NCBI GenBank assembly: GCA_014529385.2
Contig: CM043967.1
Coordinates: 81,228,278-81,292,277, forward strand
Source of the DNA: Adiantum capillus-veneris
Taxonomy: Eukaryota; Streptophyta; Polypodiopsida; Polypodiales; Pteridaceae
DNA length: 64,000 bases
Reading direction: 5' to 3'
A program made the translations under genes and the position numbers. The notes below the pieces were generated by a model that worked only from the letters and a program-made list of their open reading frames with translations, searched no databases and was not told the origin of the DNA. This document shows positions 22,588-32,656 of this stretch, in pieces (within the stretch, counting starts at the first letter, position 1; each line of letters opens with the position of its first letter).

Positions 22588-23040
22588 TCATCTCATCAAC
22601 AAAGTGTTCATATCATCATGTGGGACATGGATTTGGAAAAAAGGTTTATAGAATAGCAATACATTTGGTTTGGCACGGTTGTAGTGGCCTTCATTGTAAA
22701 CACACTCCTTCTGTGAATACAAAAAATCAAATTGCAAAGGTTTGATTCCCGCTACGTTGCAAATTATATTTACAAGGGGATTGATGTTTCTCTGTAGCAT
22801 AGAGGACCATATGGCAACCCAAAACCTTGTTAGTAGAAACTGTATAAATTCCTTGTCTCCTGGACGCTTAATACATATGTAATCCCAAATCCTAAAGTGG
22901 CGTAGGTTGATAACTTCTACGTGGGGATTATACAGCTCCCAAAACATCAACATTTCTTTGGTGTCGTGGGTAAATAAAATCCACTTAGTAGTTGAGACAC
23001 CAACGCGTTCGCTGCTGCTGTCGTCCCCCCCTATCGCCAT
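22588..23040 (-). CDS. 150-codon ORF, unknown
   Basis: Minus-strand frame from ATG at 23040 just inside a C-rich low-complexity block. It reads STTKWILFTHDTKEMLMFWE, then HFRIWDYICIKRPGDKEF, then YNEGHYNRAKPNVLLFYKPF, and ends near 22588. The composition (Trp, Phe, Arg and clustered charged residues) looks like real protein and not chance translation, but no family is recognised. The Gly/Asp start lies in the poly-C tract, so the true start may be an upstream exon. Confidence 0.4.
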   Translation of the reverse strand: MAIGGDDSSSERVGVSTTKWILFTHDTKEMLMFWELYNPHVEVINLRHFRIWDYICIKRPGDKEFIQFLLTRFWVAIWSSMLQRNINPLVNIICNVAGIKPLQFDFLYSQKECVYNEGHYNRAKPNVLLFYKPFFQIHVPHDDMNTLLMR

Positions 23041-23330
23041 CGTCCCCCCCCCCCCCCCCCCCCCGCCCTCACGCTTATGTCCTCATCTGCTACGCGCAAC
23101 CCCCCTCGCTCCACTCGCTGCCCAGCCCATGCCTGCCTGCTACCCACTGCCCGCAGCCATCCATAGCCTGCCCAGCTCGCTGCCATCTAGGCCCCCGCTG
23201 CCTATCCCACCCGTTGCTCGCCTGCTGCCTATCCAGCCCAGCCCACCCAACCTGGTGCCATCCAGCCCTCCCAATACCTCCTATCCCGCCAGCCCTGCCT
23301 CACGTCCCCGGTTCTCTATGCTCATCTTCT
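23041..23330. repeat. C-rich low-complexity block with poly-C
   Basis: It begins with a C tract at about 23045-23064 followed by 250 bases rich in CCC, CTGCC and GCCCAG. The Pro-rich ORFs it yields in two frames are compositional. Confidence 0.8.
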
Positions 23331-23371
23331 TCCTCGAGGTACTCGGGCACAGCAGAGAAGGCCTCCTCTCG

Positions 23372-23737
23372 TCAACAACTCTTCGCCTTCTCTTCACAGC
23401 AGCAGACACAGATGGATGCTGAAGCTCTGCTATAGAGGGATTCCTCCAAAGTCCCCTTGATCGACCCCACGGAGCCCACCATTCTACTTGCTCTTTCATC
23501 GACAGAACCGCATACGTAGAGTGCTTGTAGGTGACTTTTGTCATTTGCAAGATTCTCGGCACCAGACCTAGTAGAGGAGAGCTGGGTGACCTTCTCCAAT
23601 AGGCCCGCCTTCTTGTAGAGGTGGGCAAGATCTTGGACGTTCAAATCCTTAGATGAGGCTACTATCAGGCCAAGTTTGAGACCCTTTATGTCTCCCTTTG
23701 CAACAGCCCCTCTCTCGACAAGCAGTCCCCTTTGCAA
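23372..23737 (-). pseudogene. 121-codon ORF fragment, unknown
   Basis: Minus frame with ordinary protein composition (LGLIVASSKDLNVQDLAHLY, KKAGLLEKVTQLSS). No start context or family is clear. It lies between the unknown ORF at 22588-23040 and the LINE, on the strand used by the H3-Ulp1 locus beyond the LINE, so it could belong to either or to neither. Confidence 0.3.
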
Positions 23738-24346
23738 CAGTCCCTCAAGGTCTAATGAGCTTTGACATTCGACGCCGATGTGTCTTCTTTGCCTACGACT
23801 TTACACACTTTCTCGGAGACTCCTCTTCAGACCTTGCGGCAGTCTGCTTTAGGATTCATGTTTTGTTTCTTGCAGCCAGGAGGATAGAGGACCTGGACTC
23901 AGCAATTGGATTCTCTTTTCCCCTTTACGGCAGGGACTAGATTGAGTGGATCCTCGAATCAGTGTTGGAGTGGCTGCATACACAGAACCTAAAGTTCTCT
24001 GACCACATGGGAGACCTAGGAGTTACAGACTTGCTTTCTACTCTTTGGCCATTGGCCAAGTTTTCGGTGACTCCTTCAGATGCAACAGGATGTAGACACA
24101 TTGTAGTTCACTTCTTTGCTGATACTTAGTGCTTGCTATGTTATGTATACATTCATGAGGACTCCTGGATAGAGGAGGTTGCTTTACGTTTGGCTTGGGC
24201 TACTTGGGCTTGAGCTAGACACTCTTTGCAGTCATGCCTATCTAGAGGACGCTTGGATGCGGGTTACTCCCCCATCCAAGCTAGCCTCAAAGATATCATG
24301 TTTAGGCTGCGACAACATCTATTCTTTCTTGCTCCACATGAGGATC

Positions 24347-25158
24347 ATCTCAAGGAACATGCAAGGACTAGGTGGGCCCTAGTTTTAGCGTCAAAGGGCC
24401 CGACTACATCAGGAGCTTCAGTGTTGCCTTGTGGGAGGAGAGATTGATCTTCTGATGCTTCAGGAGCATCATCTATATGAGAGCCACATTAGATGTTGTG
24501 GTCAGCTCTTGCGTAGACGATATGATACTTTTTGGTTAGTTGCTTTTGGACCTGGAGGCATCTAGGGTGGGCTATGTATGACTATTGCGGATTCTATGCA
24601 GTAGGCCATGGTGGGTAGAGGGATTATTGTGCCAGGCAGGGCTCAGTGGATCACTATGCAAGTTTAGGGTTGCGTTGTGGGCTTCTTGAACATATATGCG
24701 ACCAATGTGGTGAGTGAGCGAGTAGATTTTTGGTCACAGATTGTTGAGTCTCTACTGCAAGCAGAGCAGTGGTGCATAGGGGGTGACTTCAACATGCTGG
24801 AGGACCCTTCTGACAGGGTTGGTGGTAGCCATGCTACAATGCATGGAGTTGAGTTGGCAGCTTGGGAGAGGTTTTGTAAGCACTCTAGCTTTGTGAGGCC
24901 CCGAGACAGCTGGCCTTCTCTCGTTTGGACCGCAGAGTGGGAGGAGTGAATCTATCGCGGATAGATCGCTTCTACACTAGTGACTATTTTTGTGACTTGG
25001 GTGGGCCAGTTGGCATTCTGGCAGGGACTTCCTTCTCGGACCATGCACCAGTGATCCTCAATGTGGAAAATAGACAGAGGAGGGGGAGCATGATGCTTCG
25101 CATCCCTAAGAGGGTCTTGATGGACTTTGCACTCAAAGAGCGAGTAGAGGCTCTCTAG
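24347..25158 (+). pseudogene. endonuclease domain of LINE element 1
   Basis: Fragments in several frames give the L1-type endonuclease order: MRIISRNMQGLGGP near 24350, LLMLQEHHLYESH, GRGIIVPGRAQWIT, FLNIYATN, WCIGGDFNMLEDPSDR, then SRIDRFYTSD and FSDHAPVIL. These correspond to the start strand, the QE..L motif, the GDFN motif and the SDH motif of APE-like endonucleases, which nick target DNA for priming. Stops (TGA at 24947, TAG at 25156 and others) show it is dead. Confidence 0.85.
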
Positions 25159-25559
25159 CTAGAGAGCTTGAACATGCAAGATTCTCCTGCTGACAGAGTG
25201 GCCTCAGGACTAGCTCAACTTAGTCGCTTCTTTCTCCAGGAGTCTTTGGATTGCCTGGCTATAGCGAGAGAGGAGGAGTAGCGTCTCAGATGGGGGGTTG
25301 CTTCCTTGCAGAGGATGCATGAGTAGAGAGTCCTTGGTTGGAGGAGCAGTTACAACAGTCTCACTAGGACCTGGTTAGCACAGAGGAGCGACACCATGAG
25401 TTTTCTTTCCATCGACAGGCATCTCAGTGGACGCAGGTGGGTGACAGATTGACTATGCTTTCTTCAAGGCAGTGGGACCTCGGCATACACATGCCAAGGT
25501 CAGTCAGCTGAGGAGGCCCGACAAATCAGTTGCTTCTGAACCAGAGGACATGAGTGTAG

Positions 25560-26760
25560 TTGCTACTGACTTTTACCGTGAGTTACATTCTACAGAGCCT
25601 TAGTCAGAGTGTCACGATGCATGCAGGGAGCAGGTGTGAGCATAGGTGCCTTGCCTGGTGATTGAGGAGATGTGTTAGAGGCTTGAGCTGCCACTACAGC
25701 TTCAGGAGTTGCATACGACTCTTAGTGCACTCCCCCACGGTAGCTGTCCATGTGAGGATGGCTTGACTCCCAGTTTTTTCTTGGAGTATTGGGACTTGCT
25801 TGGCCTAGACCTCTGTAATGCTTTTCAGTACATCTTGCACACAGGAGAGATGCCTGACAGCATGAGTGAGGGTCTCATCTACCTCATTCCCAAGGAAAGT
25901 GGCTCCTTGGATGAGACTCGACAATGGTGCCCCATCACCATCCTCAACTCAGCCCACAAAATTCTTGCCAAGGCTTTGAGTTTGAGGATCCACCCACTTC
26001 TAGAGATCCTTATACATGGTACTAAGACAAGATTTGTCAAGGAGCGCAATATCCTTGACAACATCTTTAGTTTTTGGGAGGCTTCTGCCCTAGCGCAGCT
26101 CCGTGGTGAGGATTTGGTGATTCTTATTCTCGATTTTGAGAAGGCTTACGACAAAGTTGACTGGGACTTTCTGGAGGGCACTCTACGCAAGATGGGCTTC
26201 TCATATGCTTGGATCAGATGGGTGTTAGCTTTGTACAGATGGGCACATAGTCAGGTACTTTTGTCAGGAGGTAGAGGTGATCGTTTCATGCTCACACATT
26301 TGGTCAGACAGGGCTTCCCTCTTGCCACTTTCCTCTTTTTGTTCTATGTTGGGGAAATGAGCAGGTTTTTGGTGTTGCAGCAAGTTGGTTTACGGGGCTT
26401 AGCACTTCCTATTCGGGGAGATGAGCTATTGGACGCTGAGTTTGCTGACGACTCAGCCTTGTACTTGGATGGCCAGGAGGCCAACCTTCACAGCTGTGAG
26501 TAGGCTCTTGAGACCTTCTATTGTGCATCTGGCGCATTGATTAACTAGAGAAAGATAGTGGCTTTCTCGGTTGGTAGTGCTCTTGTACCCGATTGGATGA
26601 CAGGGGAGGGTTTCAGGTGGATTCCCCCAAGGACTGCAGCTCACTACTTGGGCTATCAGGTTGGTTTAGACTTGTCTCCCAAGCAGAAGATTGCTCACTT
26701 CCTCCTGTCTATCAGGAGGAAGTTGCTACATTGGAGCTCCGTACGACTTTCTTTGGCTGA
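25560..26760 (+). pseudogene. reverse transcriptase domain of LINE element 1
   Basis: Readable from GLIYLIPKESGSLDETRQWCP through LILDFEKAYDKVDWDFLE (motif A), THLVRQGFPLATFLFLF (motif B) to LLDAEFADDSALYLDGQ (motif C, FADD). The YIPK, DFEKAYD and FADD wording is that of plant L1 elements. The 264-codon open part (25709-26503) stops at TAG, and similar reading continues to about 26760 (RKLLHWSSVRLSLADRVVVAN). Confidence 0.9.
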
Positions 26761-26779
26761 CAGAGTTGTAGTGGCCAAC

Positions 26780-28700
26780 TAGGTGTTGTTGGCGACTATG
26801 TGGTACATCACTTCTTTCTGGATCTTCTCAAGTTCTTGTATCATCCATGTAGAGAGGCTGATTAGGAACTTCCTTTAGTCAGGGCGTGACATTCAGACAA
26901 CCCGGGCCAAAGTGGCTTGGCAGGTCATCACTCTTCCTTGTTCACAGGGAGGGCTTGGGATCATAGACCCAGCACAGTAGAGCAAAGCCCTTCTTGGGAA
27001 GTTCATCGTCCGAGGACTTCTTCCAGGTGAGAAGCCCTGGAAGGAGTTCTTGCTACAGTGGCTTCATGCTAGGTGCCTCAAGCAGGAGGCCAATGGCAAC
27101 CTTCAACTAGATGGATCTTCACAGAGATGCACAGAGTTGGTTTGAGCAGGAGACTGGAGGACCGCTTTGCTGTGGGCTTGATTCGATCTTGGGAGTACTT
27201 GTGGTGGGGCCTGGAGCAATGGCAGCCTACTTGCATGGAGGAGCACCTGCGAGAGTCCCTTGTTTGAAACCCCATGGTTAGCACTCAGAGAGGCGACCTG
27301 GTTGGTAGTCGGCCTCATGTTTCCTGGGGTCCCATGGCAGCGGGTCCAGCACGCTCTTTAGGTGACCGGCTGCAGTTTTAAGGCTTGTCAGAGGATCTGC
27401 AAGGCTTTTAGTTTTAGGGCATGAGAGGGGTGCAAAGCAGGACATCTCAGAGGCAGTACCAGCTGAGTGGCTCACACCTCTTGAGTCAGGAGTGCCCAGA
27501 TGGATGGGAGCCTTCACGTGACTGGAGGTTCTCATCTCAGTTCGGGCTTGTTCAGAGACTGTTCCCTCCTTGTTTTTTGAGTTACAGGGTGAAGGATGTT
27601 TATAGCAAGTTGCATTAGAGGCACCGCAGGTGGCTGAGTGCTTTTTGCAGAGGATCCAAATGGTGGGCATCCGTGGGAGGACTTGTCTCATTGATCCTGA
27701 CCCGATTGCTCTTGAGACTGGACATTGGAGACTGTGGACTTGGGAGTGCTATCCAATGGCACGAGTACAATGGGATCCTGGAGAGTGGCTATGGAGGGAC
27801 CCTTTCTCTTCTACAGACCACCCAGGTGTCCCTTTCTTTCAGTACACTGTTCGACTGAGACATCACATTCTGGCAGCATAGAGAGAGGCTTGCCGTGCTA
27901 TCTACAACACCTCATTGGTAGGAGGAGGGTCTCACAACTGAGTTCTTGGCAGCTTTTTGGGAGAGGTTGTGGGACTCTGGATAGTCAAGGCGAGTCACTT
28001 TGTTTTAGTGGCTGGTTTCACATAGAGCTACAATAGTTGGGAGTTGGCTTGTGCATAGTGGTCTCTCAATTGCATGCGCAACTTGTGACCATCTTGTGGA
28101 GATTCAACACCACTGTCTTTGGGGTTGTCCCTTGGCACAGTAGGTGTGGCTTCATGTTCTTTGACTGATGCCTGCTCTCTTCACGGCTCGGCAGTACACT
28201 TGGGGGGCAGCTACGTAGTCCACTCTCACGAGCCCGACACTTCAGTTTGACCTATCGTCCACCACCAGCAGGATGATAGTGATGCAGGGGGGCGACCTAC
28301 ACTCCAGCCTACCACAAAGCTTACTCGACATGAGTGGTTCAGTGAGAGAGAGGAGTGCTGGGAGCTCATCAGTGGCCTGACACTCTGGTTCATCTGGCGG
28401 GCCCGTTGCTTCTGCATCTTCGAGGCTCGCCCTGTACCACCAGTAGAGACCATTCATGATCTTTGGTTAGAGCTGATCCACACTCTCAGAGAACAGATTG
28501 AGAGACTTCAGGGCAGCTCTGACCGCATGAGGGAGCGTAGAGAGGCCTTCCTGAAACTTTCGCGTCTTGGGCCTTTTTTCACCATGGTCCAGGGTGTACT
28601 CAGATGGCACTATTGTCCACCTGTGTGGCTTTTCCCTCCTCCCATTTATTGATTTAGCCTCATTGTACATATGTTGTTTTGTCATTGGGAGAGTCTCCCA
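26780..28700 (+). pseudogene. 3' part of LINE element 1 ORF2
   Basis: Fragmented coding with Trp-rich pieces continues after the RT to the LINE tail near 28780, without a convincing start or domain. Several frames are open for 60-130 codons on both strands; I treat these as remnants or shadows of the LINE ORF2 C-terminal part. Confidence 0.5.
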
Positions 28701-28841
28701 ATCATGGTTGTTGTAGCCCTCTCTAGGAGAGGTGGTTGTAGCCCTATGGGCACTTTTATTAACTAATAGAAGGATCAACAAACAATCCGTTGACGTCCAA
28801 AATAATCAGTCTCTACAAACATTCTTTAAACAAATAAGTAG

Positions 28842-29545
28842 TTAGACAATAGGTTGACTTTCATATTCTTTAATATAGGTAATTACCGGAACAATTATAG
28901 CGTTGTCTAGCAAGGGTCCATACTGGGTTTGCCTGCCATCAAGGTTGTGTTGTCCGGTGTTCAAATCCCGGACGGTCCTTTCTTCTTCTTCTGTTGTTCG
29001 AGACTCTTGTGTCTCCAATGTCGAGGGATGCATTGCACTTGAATCATCTTCTAATGTGCCATGACCTGTTTGTGTCTCAGGCATAAAAGACTCTTGATTT
29101 TCTTGCCCAAGTGGAGGTGGGTAGAGGTATGCTTTGCTTGAGGGTTAGAGTTTTCTTTCTGAGCCCCTCCCTCTGCAAAAACTTCATCCGCCTGAAATCC
29201 TCCAAGTGCAGAGGGAGTTTCAACATTTAATTCTTTCTTAGTCCCTCGCTCTGTGTGATGTTGCTCCTATGTGGGCTTCTCCTCTCCCTCTACAACATTT
29301 TTCATCTCGGACGTCCCTCCCTCCTCTTGCTCCTATCCTCTCTCAGCTGCCCTTATGGAATCTATTTGCTGCAGTCCATCGGCAGTCATCATTAACTCTA
29401 CCACATGGTCATCCCAACACGGTTTGTTCTGCATCCATTCTCACAATATGTGATATTGCAAGCAGACGTTGGATCACGGTGGCACGGTATCGGTGCAAAT
29501 ATTCTATGGGGTACTTCTCCAATGCACTCTGCAAAAGAGAAAACG
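28842..29545 (-). pseudogene. C-terminal region after the Ulp1-like domain
   Basis: Minus-strand reading continues with ALEKYPIEYLHRYRATVIQR and LLAISHIVRMDAEQ near 29530-29430, then acid- and Gln-rich sequence (EGGTSEMKNVVEGEE, MPETQTGHGTLEDD) down to 28842. Stops and frame changes occur. The composition suggests a disordered tail. It ends about 60 bases from the 3' end of LINE element 1, so the true 3' end of the locus may have been displaced by that insertion. Confidence 0.4.
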
Positions 29546-29580
29546 AAAAAAAAAAAACTGAAACACCTTGGTCCAAATTC

Positions 29581-30446
29581 TCACAATGTTATGGTAATGT
29601 TGTGTAAAATGCATACCGTTGACATGAATGGCTTTAATGCAAAGAAGCTATGCAGTATAAACTCAACATGGAGGAGGCATCTCCATCCACACGAGTTACC
29701 ATCAGTCTGTAAAGGCACGGCGACTTCCTTAATTTCTACCCTGTATAGCGCAGGATTCCCGCATAGCCTTCCATATGCATGCAGCAGTCTCTTTATGCAT
29801 CTGCAAGCAAGAGGAGTTGGTATGTCTCCATTGACTATCAAATATAAAACCAATTTGTAACTATCAATACTCACAATCTCAATTCTTGATGCATTGCTCA
29901 AATTGAGTTTAGTGTCCAAACAACTGGCTTGTCAAGTTCAATGCACACAAGGCTCCAGTGGCGGTTGCTCTTGTATGGAAAAATTATGGTAGTTACTTGC
30001 AACATTGGACAATGAGCAAGCCCCTTCTCGAATGTCACCCAATAGGGGTATTTTTCAGCTTGAGTAAGGGAGAAATCTAGGAATCCAATATATAAATTTC
30101 TCCATGGCATTGTGGAGGTACTTGGCTCTTTATCAGACTACAAGAGAGTTTTATGTTGTTAGTCTCTAGCCTCGAGGGTAAATAAAAATATGCTAGAGCT
30201 AGTGAAAGCATCTTACTTCATGAAGATATATACAATTGAATCTGTGATTTGAGCCTCTGGATCCCGCAATATATTGATATTCATGGAATCTAGTGCAAGT
30301 CTTCTTCCACCATCTTCTAGTTGTATATCTACTATTAAACCTTGCTCCATAGATGATAATATTTTGTTGTTACTGACATCTATTTTGTGTGTTACAATAT
30401 GGTAGCTGTTCACCTCTTCTTCTATAGCATGTGCTACCTTTCCCTC
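29581..30446 (-). pseudogene. Ulp1-like (C48) cysteine protease domain next to the H3 ORF
   Basis: Exon-like pieces on the minus strand: 30446-30213 (VAHAIEEEVNSYHIV ... LALDSMNINILRDPEA, ending with an AAGTAAGAT donor), 30140-29898 after CTCTTGTAG (MPWRNLYIGFLDF ... KSNRHWSLVCIEL, VVWTLNSI), and 29799-29581 after TTGCTTGCAG (CIKRLLHAYG ... VPLQTDGNSCGWRCLLH). The Ulp1/SENP order is visible: His at 29958-29960 in HWSL, the position normally held by Asp is Asn (WTLNSI), Gln in VPLQTD, and Cys at 29689-29691 in NSCG. Ulp1 enzymes remove SUMO or related modifiers. The Asp-to-Asn change may inactivate it. Junction phases are not all clean, so I call it a pseudogene or a gene with unresolved exons. 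Confidence 0.7.
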
Positions 30447-31033
30447 TCTCTCAATTTATTTAACTCTTTTGCACGCCGGTTTTCCTGTTCAGCCCTAGCC
30501 CTGGTATTCACTTTGTGGGTGACTTCTACAATCTTCACCGCCTCTGGCATTGATTGAGGAATAAGAAAAATTTCTTTCATTTTATTATCTATAAATTTGA
30601 GCAGCTTGTCATATCTCCACCTTACCCTTTTCAATGTTTCATAGTCTTTGTCCATAATTGCTACCCTGTATGCATGTGCTGCAACAACTGTTATGTCATT
30701 GAAATATTCCAGCAAAAAATCCTCTGCTGCCTCTTGTAGTGCTAGCAGTGCAACATGTTTCCACCTCATTCTACCAAAGCATGCTTCCTCACATACGGAC
30801 CTGACAAGTCTTTGGAATGGAAGCTTTGGTACTAGAAGCTCGATACATTTTTGAGCCTTCCTAATTTCCTTAAACAATTTGATGTGTATTTGTAGCCTAT
30901 TCATCCTTGGAGCTTTCAAGATTTTCATGGGCTTACCTGGTCTCTTCTTTTTACTAGTAGATCTTCCTCTTGTTGTAGCAGCTAGACTTGGTCCTTTCCC
31001 TACCTTCCTTGCAGTCACCTTTGTTCTTGCCAT
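30434..31033 (-). CDS. divergent histone H3 with C-terminal extension
   Basis: The start ATG at 31033 gives MARTKVTARKVGKG, matching the H3 tail start with R2, T3, K4, R8 and K9 kept but Q5 and S10 changed to Val. The histone fold covers residues 53-137: LFKEIRKAQKCIELL, KLPFQRLVR, LALQEAAEDFL, AHAYRVAIMDKDYE. The loop-1 region (CEEACFGRMRWKHV) is one residue longer than canonical H3, and QEAAED and KDYE recall CenH3 variants. A basic helical extension of about 60 residues follows, ending NKLRERER at a TAG. The ORF is intact, 199 codons. Just after a (GA)n run the frame changes into an Ulp1-like protease, so it may be the N-terminal half of a fusion. In H3-sized proteins the extension is not usual. 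The 5' flank is (GA)n-rich on this strand. Confidence 0.88.
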   Translation of the reverse strand: MARTKVTARKVGKGPSLAATTRGRSTSKKKRPGKPMKILKAPRMNRLQIHIKLFKEIRKAQKCIELLVPKLPFQRLVRSVCEEACFGRMRWKHVALLALQEAAEDFLLEYFNDITVVAAHAYRVAIMDKDYETLKRVRWRYDKLLKFIDNKMKEIFLIPQSMPEAVKIVEVTHKVNTRARAEQENRRAKELNKLRERER

Positions 31034-31062
31034 TTACATGTAAGCAAATGTGTGTGTGTGTA

Positions 31063-31496
<434 letters not shown>

Positions 31497-31759
31497 CGTT
31501 TTTTGACCTAGTAGACAACAGTTCACTCTTTTGACCATAACTTGCTCATCCGAACTCCGATTTAGGTGATCTATAGCCTCAATCGAAGAGCACGAAGCCC
31601 TCTACGCATTGATGTAAAGACAAAATTTTTCTGTGTAATGGAAGGCTTTGCTGTAACAGCATCTCAGAACTGAAAAAACTGTCAAAACTTTGCGTTTTTG
31701 TTGCCGACTTGAAGGCAACGTCAGACAAAACTCGCAAGGGTGGAAAAGCCACACTCGCC

Positions 31760-32650
31760 ATGGAGAATGATACAAAATCTCCAAAGAATTTGGATGCTAA
31801 TCCAACCACATCATCTACAACAACGGAAGCAATGATCATGGCTTACTTGATCTCGTTACAAGAAATCGTCAACAAACAAGGTGAAGAGTTGCGCGCACTT
31901 GCAATGGAGAATGGTACTTTAAGAGTTCTCGTTGTGGAGAATGAGCACCTCAAGAAGGTTCTTGAAATGCAAACAACACGCTTGATGCATCTTGAGAATG
32001 AAGTTCAAGAATGTAAACGCTCTCTTGTTGACATGAATGTATTGAAAGAGTGCTTGAGCAAAGTTTAGAGTGATCATGTATTGAAAGAGGAAACAATAGA
32101 TACAATACGACATGATGTATGTGAGATGAGAAATGCATCCAAATCATGGGCTGATATATGTAAGGATAATGTGGTTTCTACATCTCCTATCACGCAAGCC
32201 GTTGTCCAAGCAAAGAATGTAGAGAATGTGGACACTCAAGAATTGCACGAATGACAAAAACGCTCAAAGAACATCGTCATTCGTGGAATCAAGGAGGAAA
32301 GCATGGAAACACCCCAATCTCTTGCAGTTGCTATTGAAGAGTTTTTTGCTACACACTTTGGCATGTCAGGAATCATGGCTTATGGTGCACATTGAGTTGG
32401 AAAACAAGGAGTCCCTCGCTCGAGAGAAAGACCTATTGTATGTACCATGGCTGATGAGGTAAAGAGAAAGATCATCCTTGACAATGGTTGGATCTACCTC
32501 AAAGGAACAGGTTGTAATGTATATGAGGATCGCACTATTATGCAACAAAATGTACGTCGCAAAGCATATGAGTAAAGAAGCAAGAAGGTTAAGGTATCAC
32601 CTCAAGAAGAAAATCCACTTAAGGAGGATGCAAGTCCACCCAATAAATAG
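31760..32650 (+). pseudogene. ORF1 of LINE element 2 (coiled coil plus RRM-like domain)
   Basis: From ATG at 31760 the frame shows a coiled coil (EIVNKQGEELRALAMENGTL, then LKKVLEMQTTRLMHLENEV) followed by an RNA-binding-like part (KNIVIRGIKEESMETP, PIVCTMADEVKRKIILDN). This order is that of the ORF1p of LINEs with trimerising coiled coil, RRM and C-terminal domain, which bind element RNA. In-frame stops are TAG 32066, TGA 32252, TGA 32393 and TAA 32573; the real stop is TAG at 32648. About 296 codons. Confidence 0.75.
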
Positions 32651-32656
32651 GGACAC

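Larger units (their letters stand above)
23700..28780 (+). mobile_element. L1-type LINE (element 1), heavily mutated
   Basis: In order: an upstream ORF1-like region with no clear motif, an apurinic-type endonuclease, a reverse transcriptase and a long 3' coding region, all on the plus strand. The 3' part ends with TGGTTGTAGCCCTCTC and a repeat of TTGTAGCCCTATGGGC near 28745, before the minus-strand H3-Ulp1 locus begins. The borders are approximate. Many of the interruptions are TAG codons and frame changes are frequent, so it is old. Confidence 0.8.

Noticed and set aside
27103-28781. Minus-strand ORFs across LINE element 1
   Set aside because: They are antisense to LINE coding and have no motif, so they were treated as shadows.
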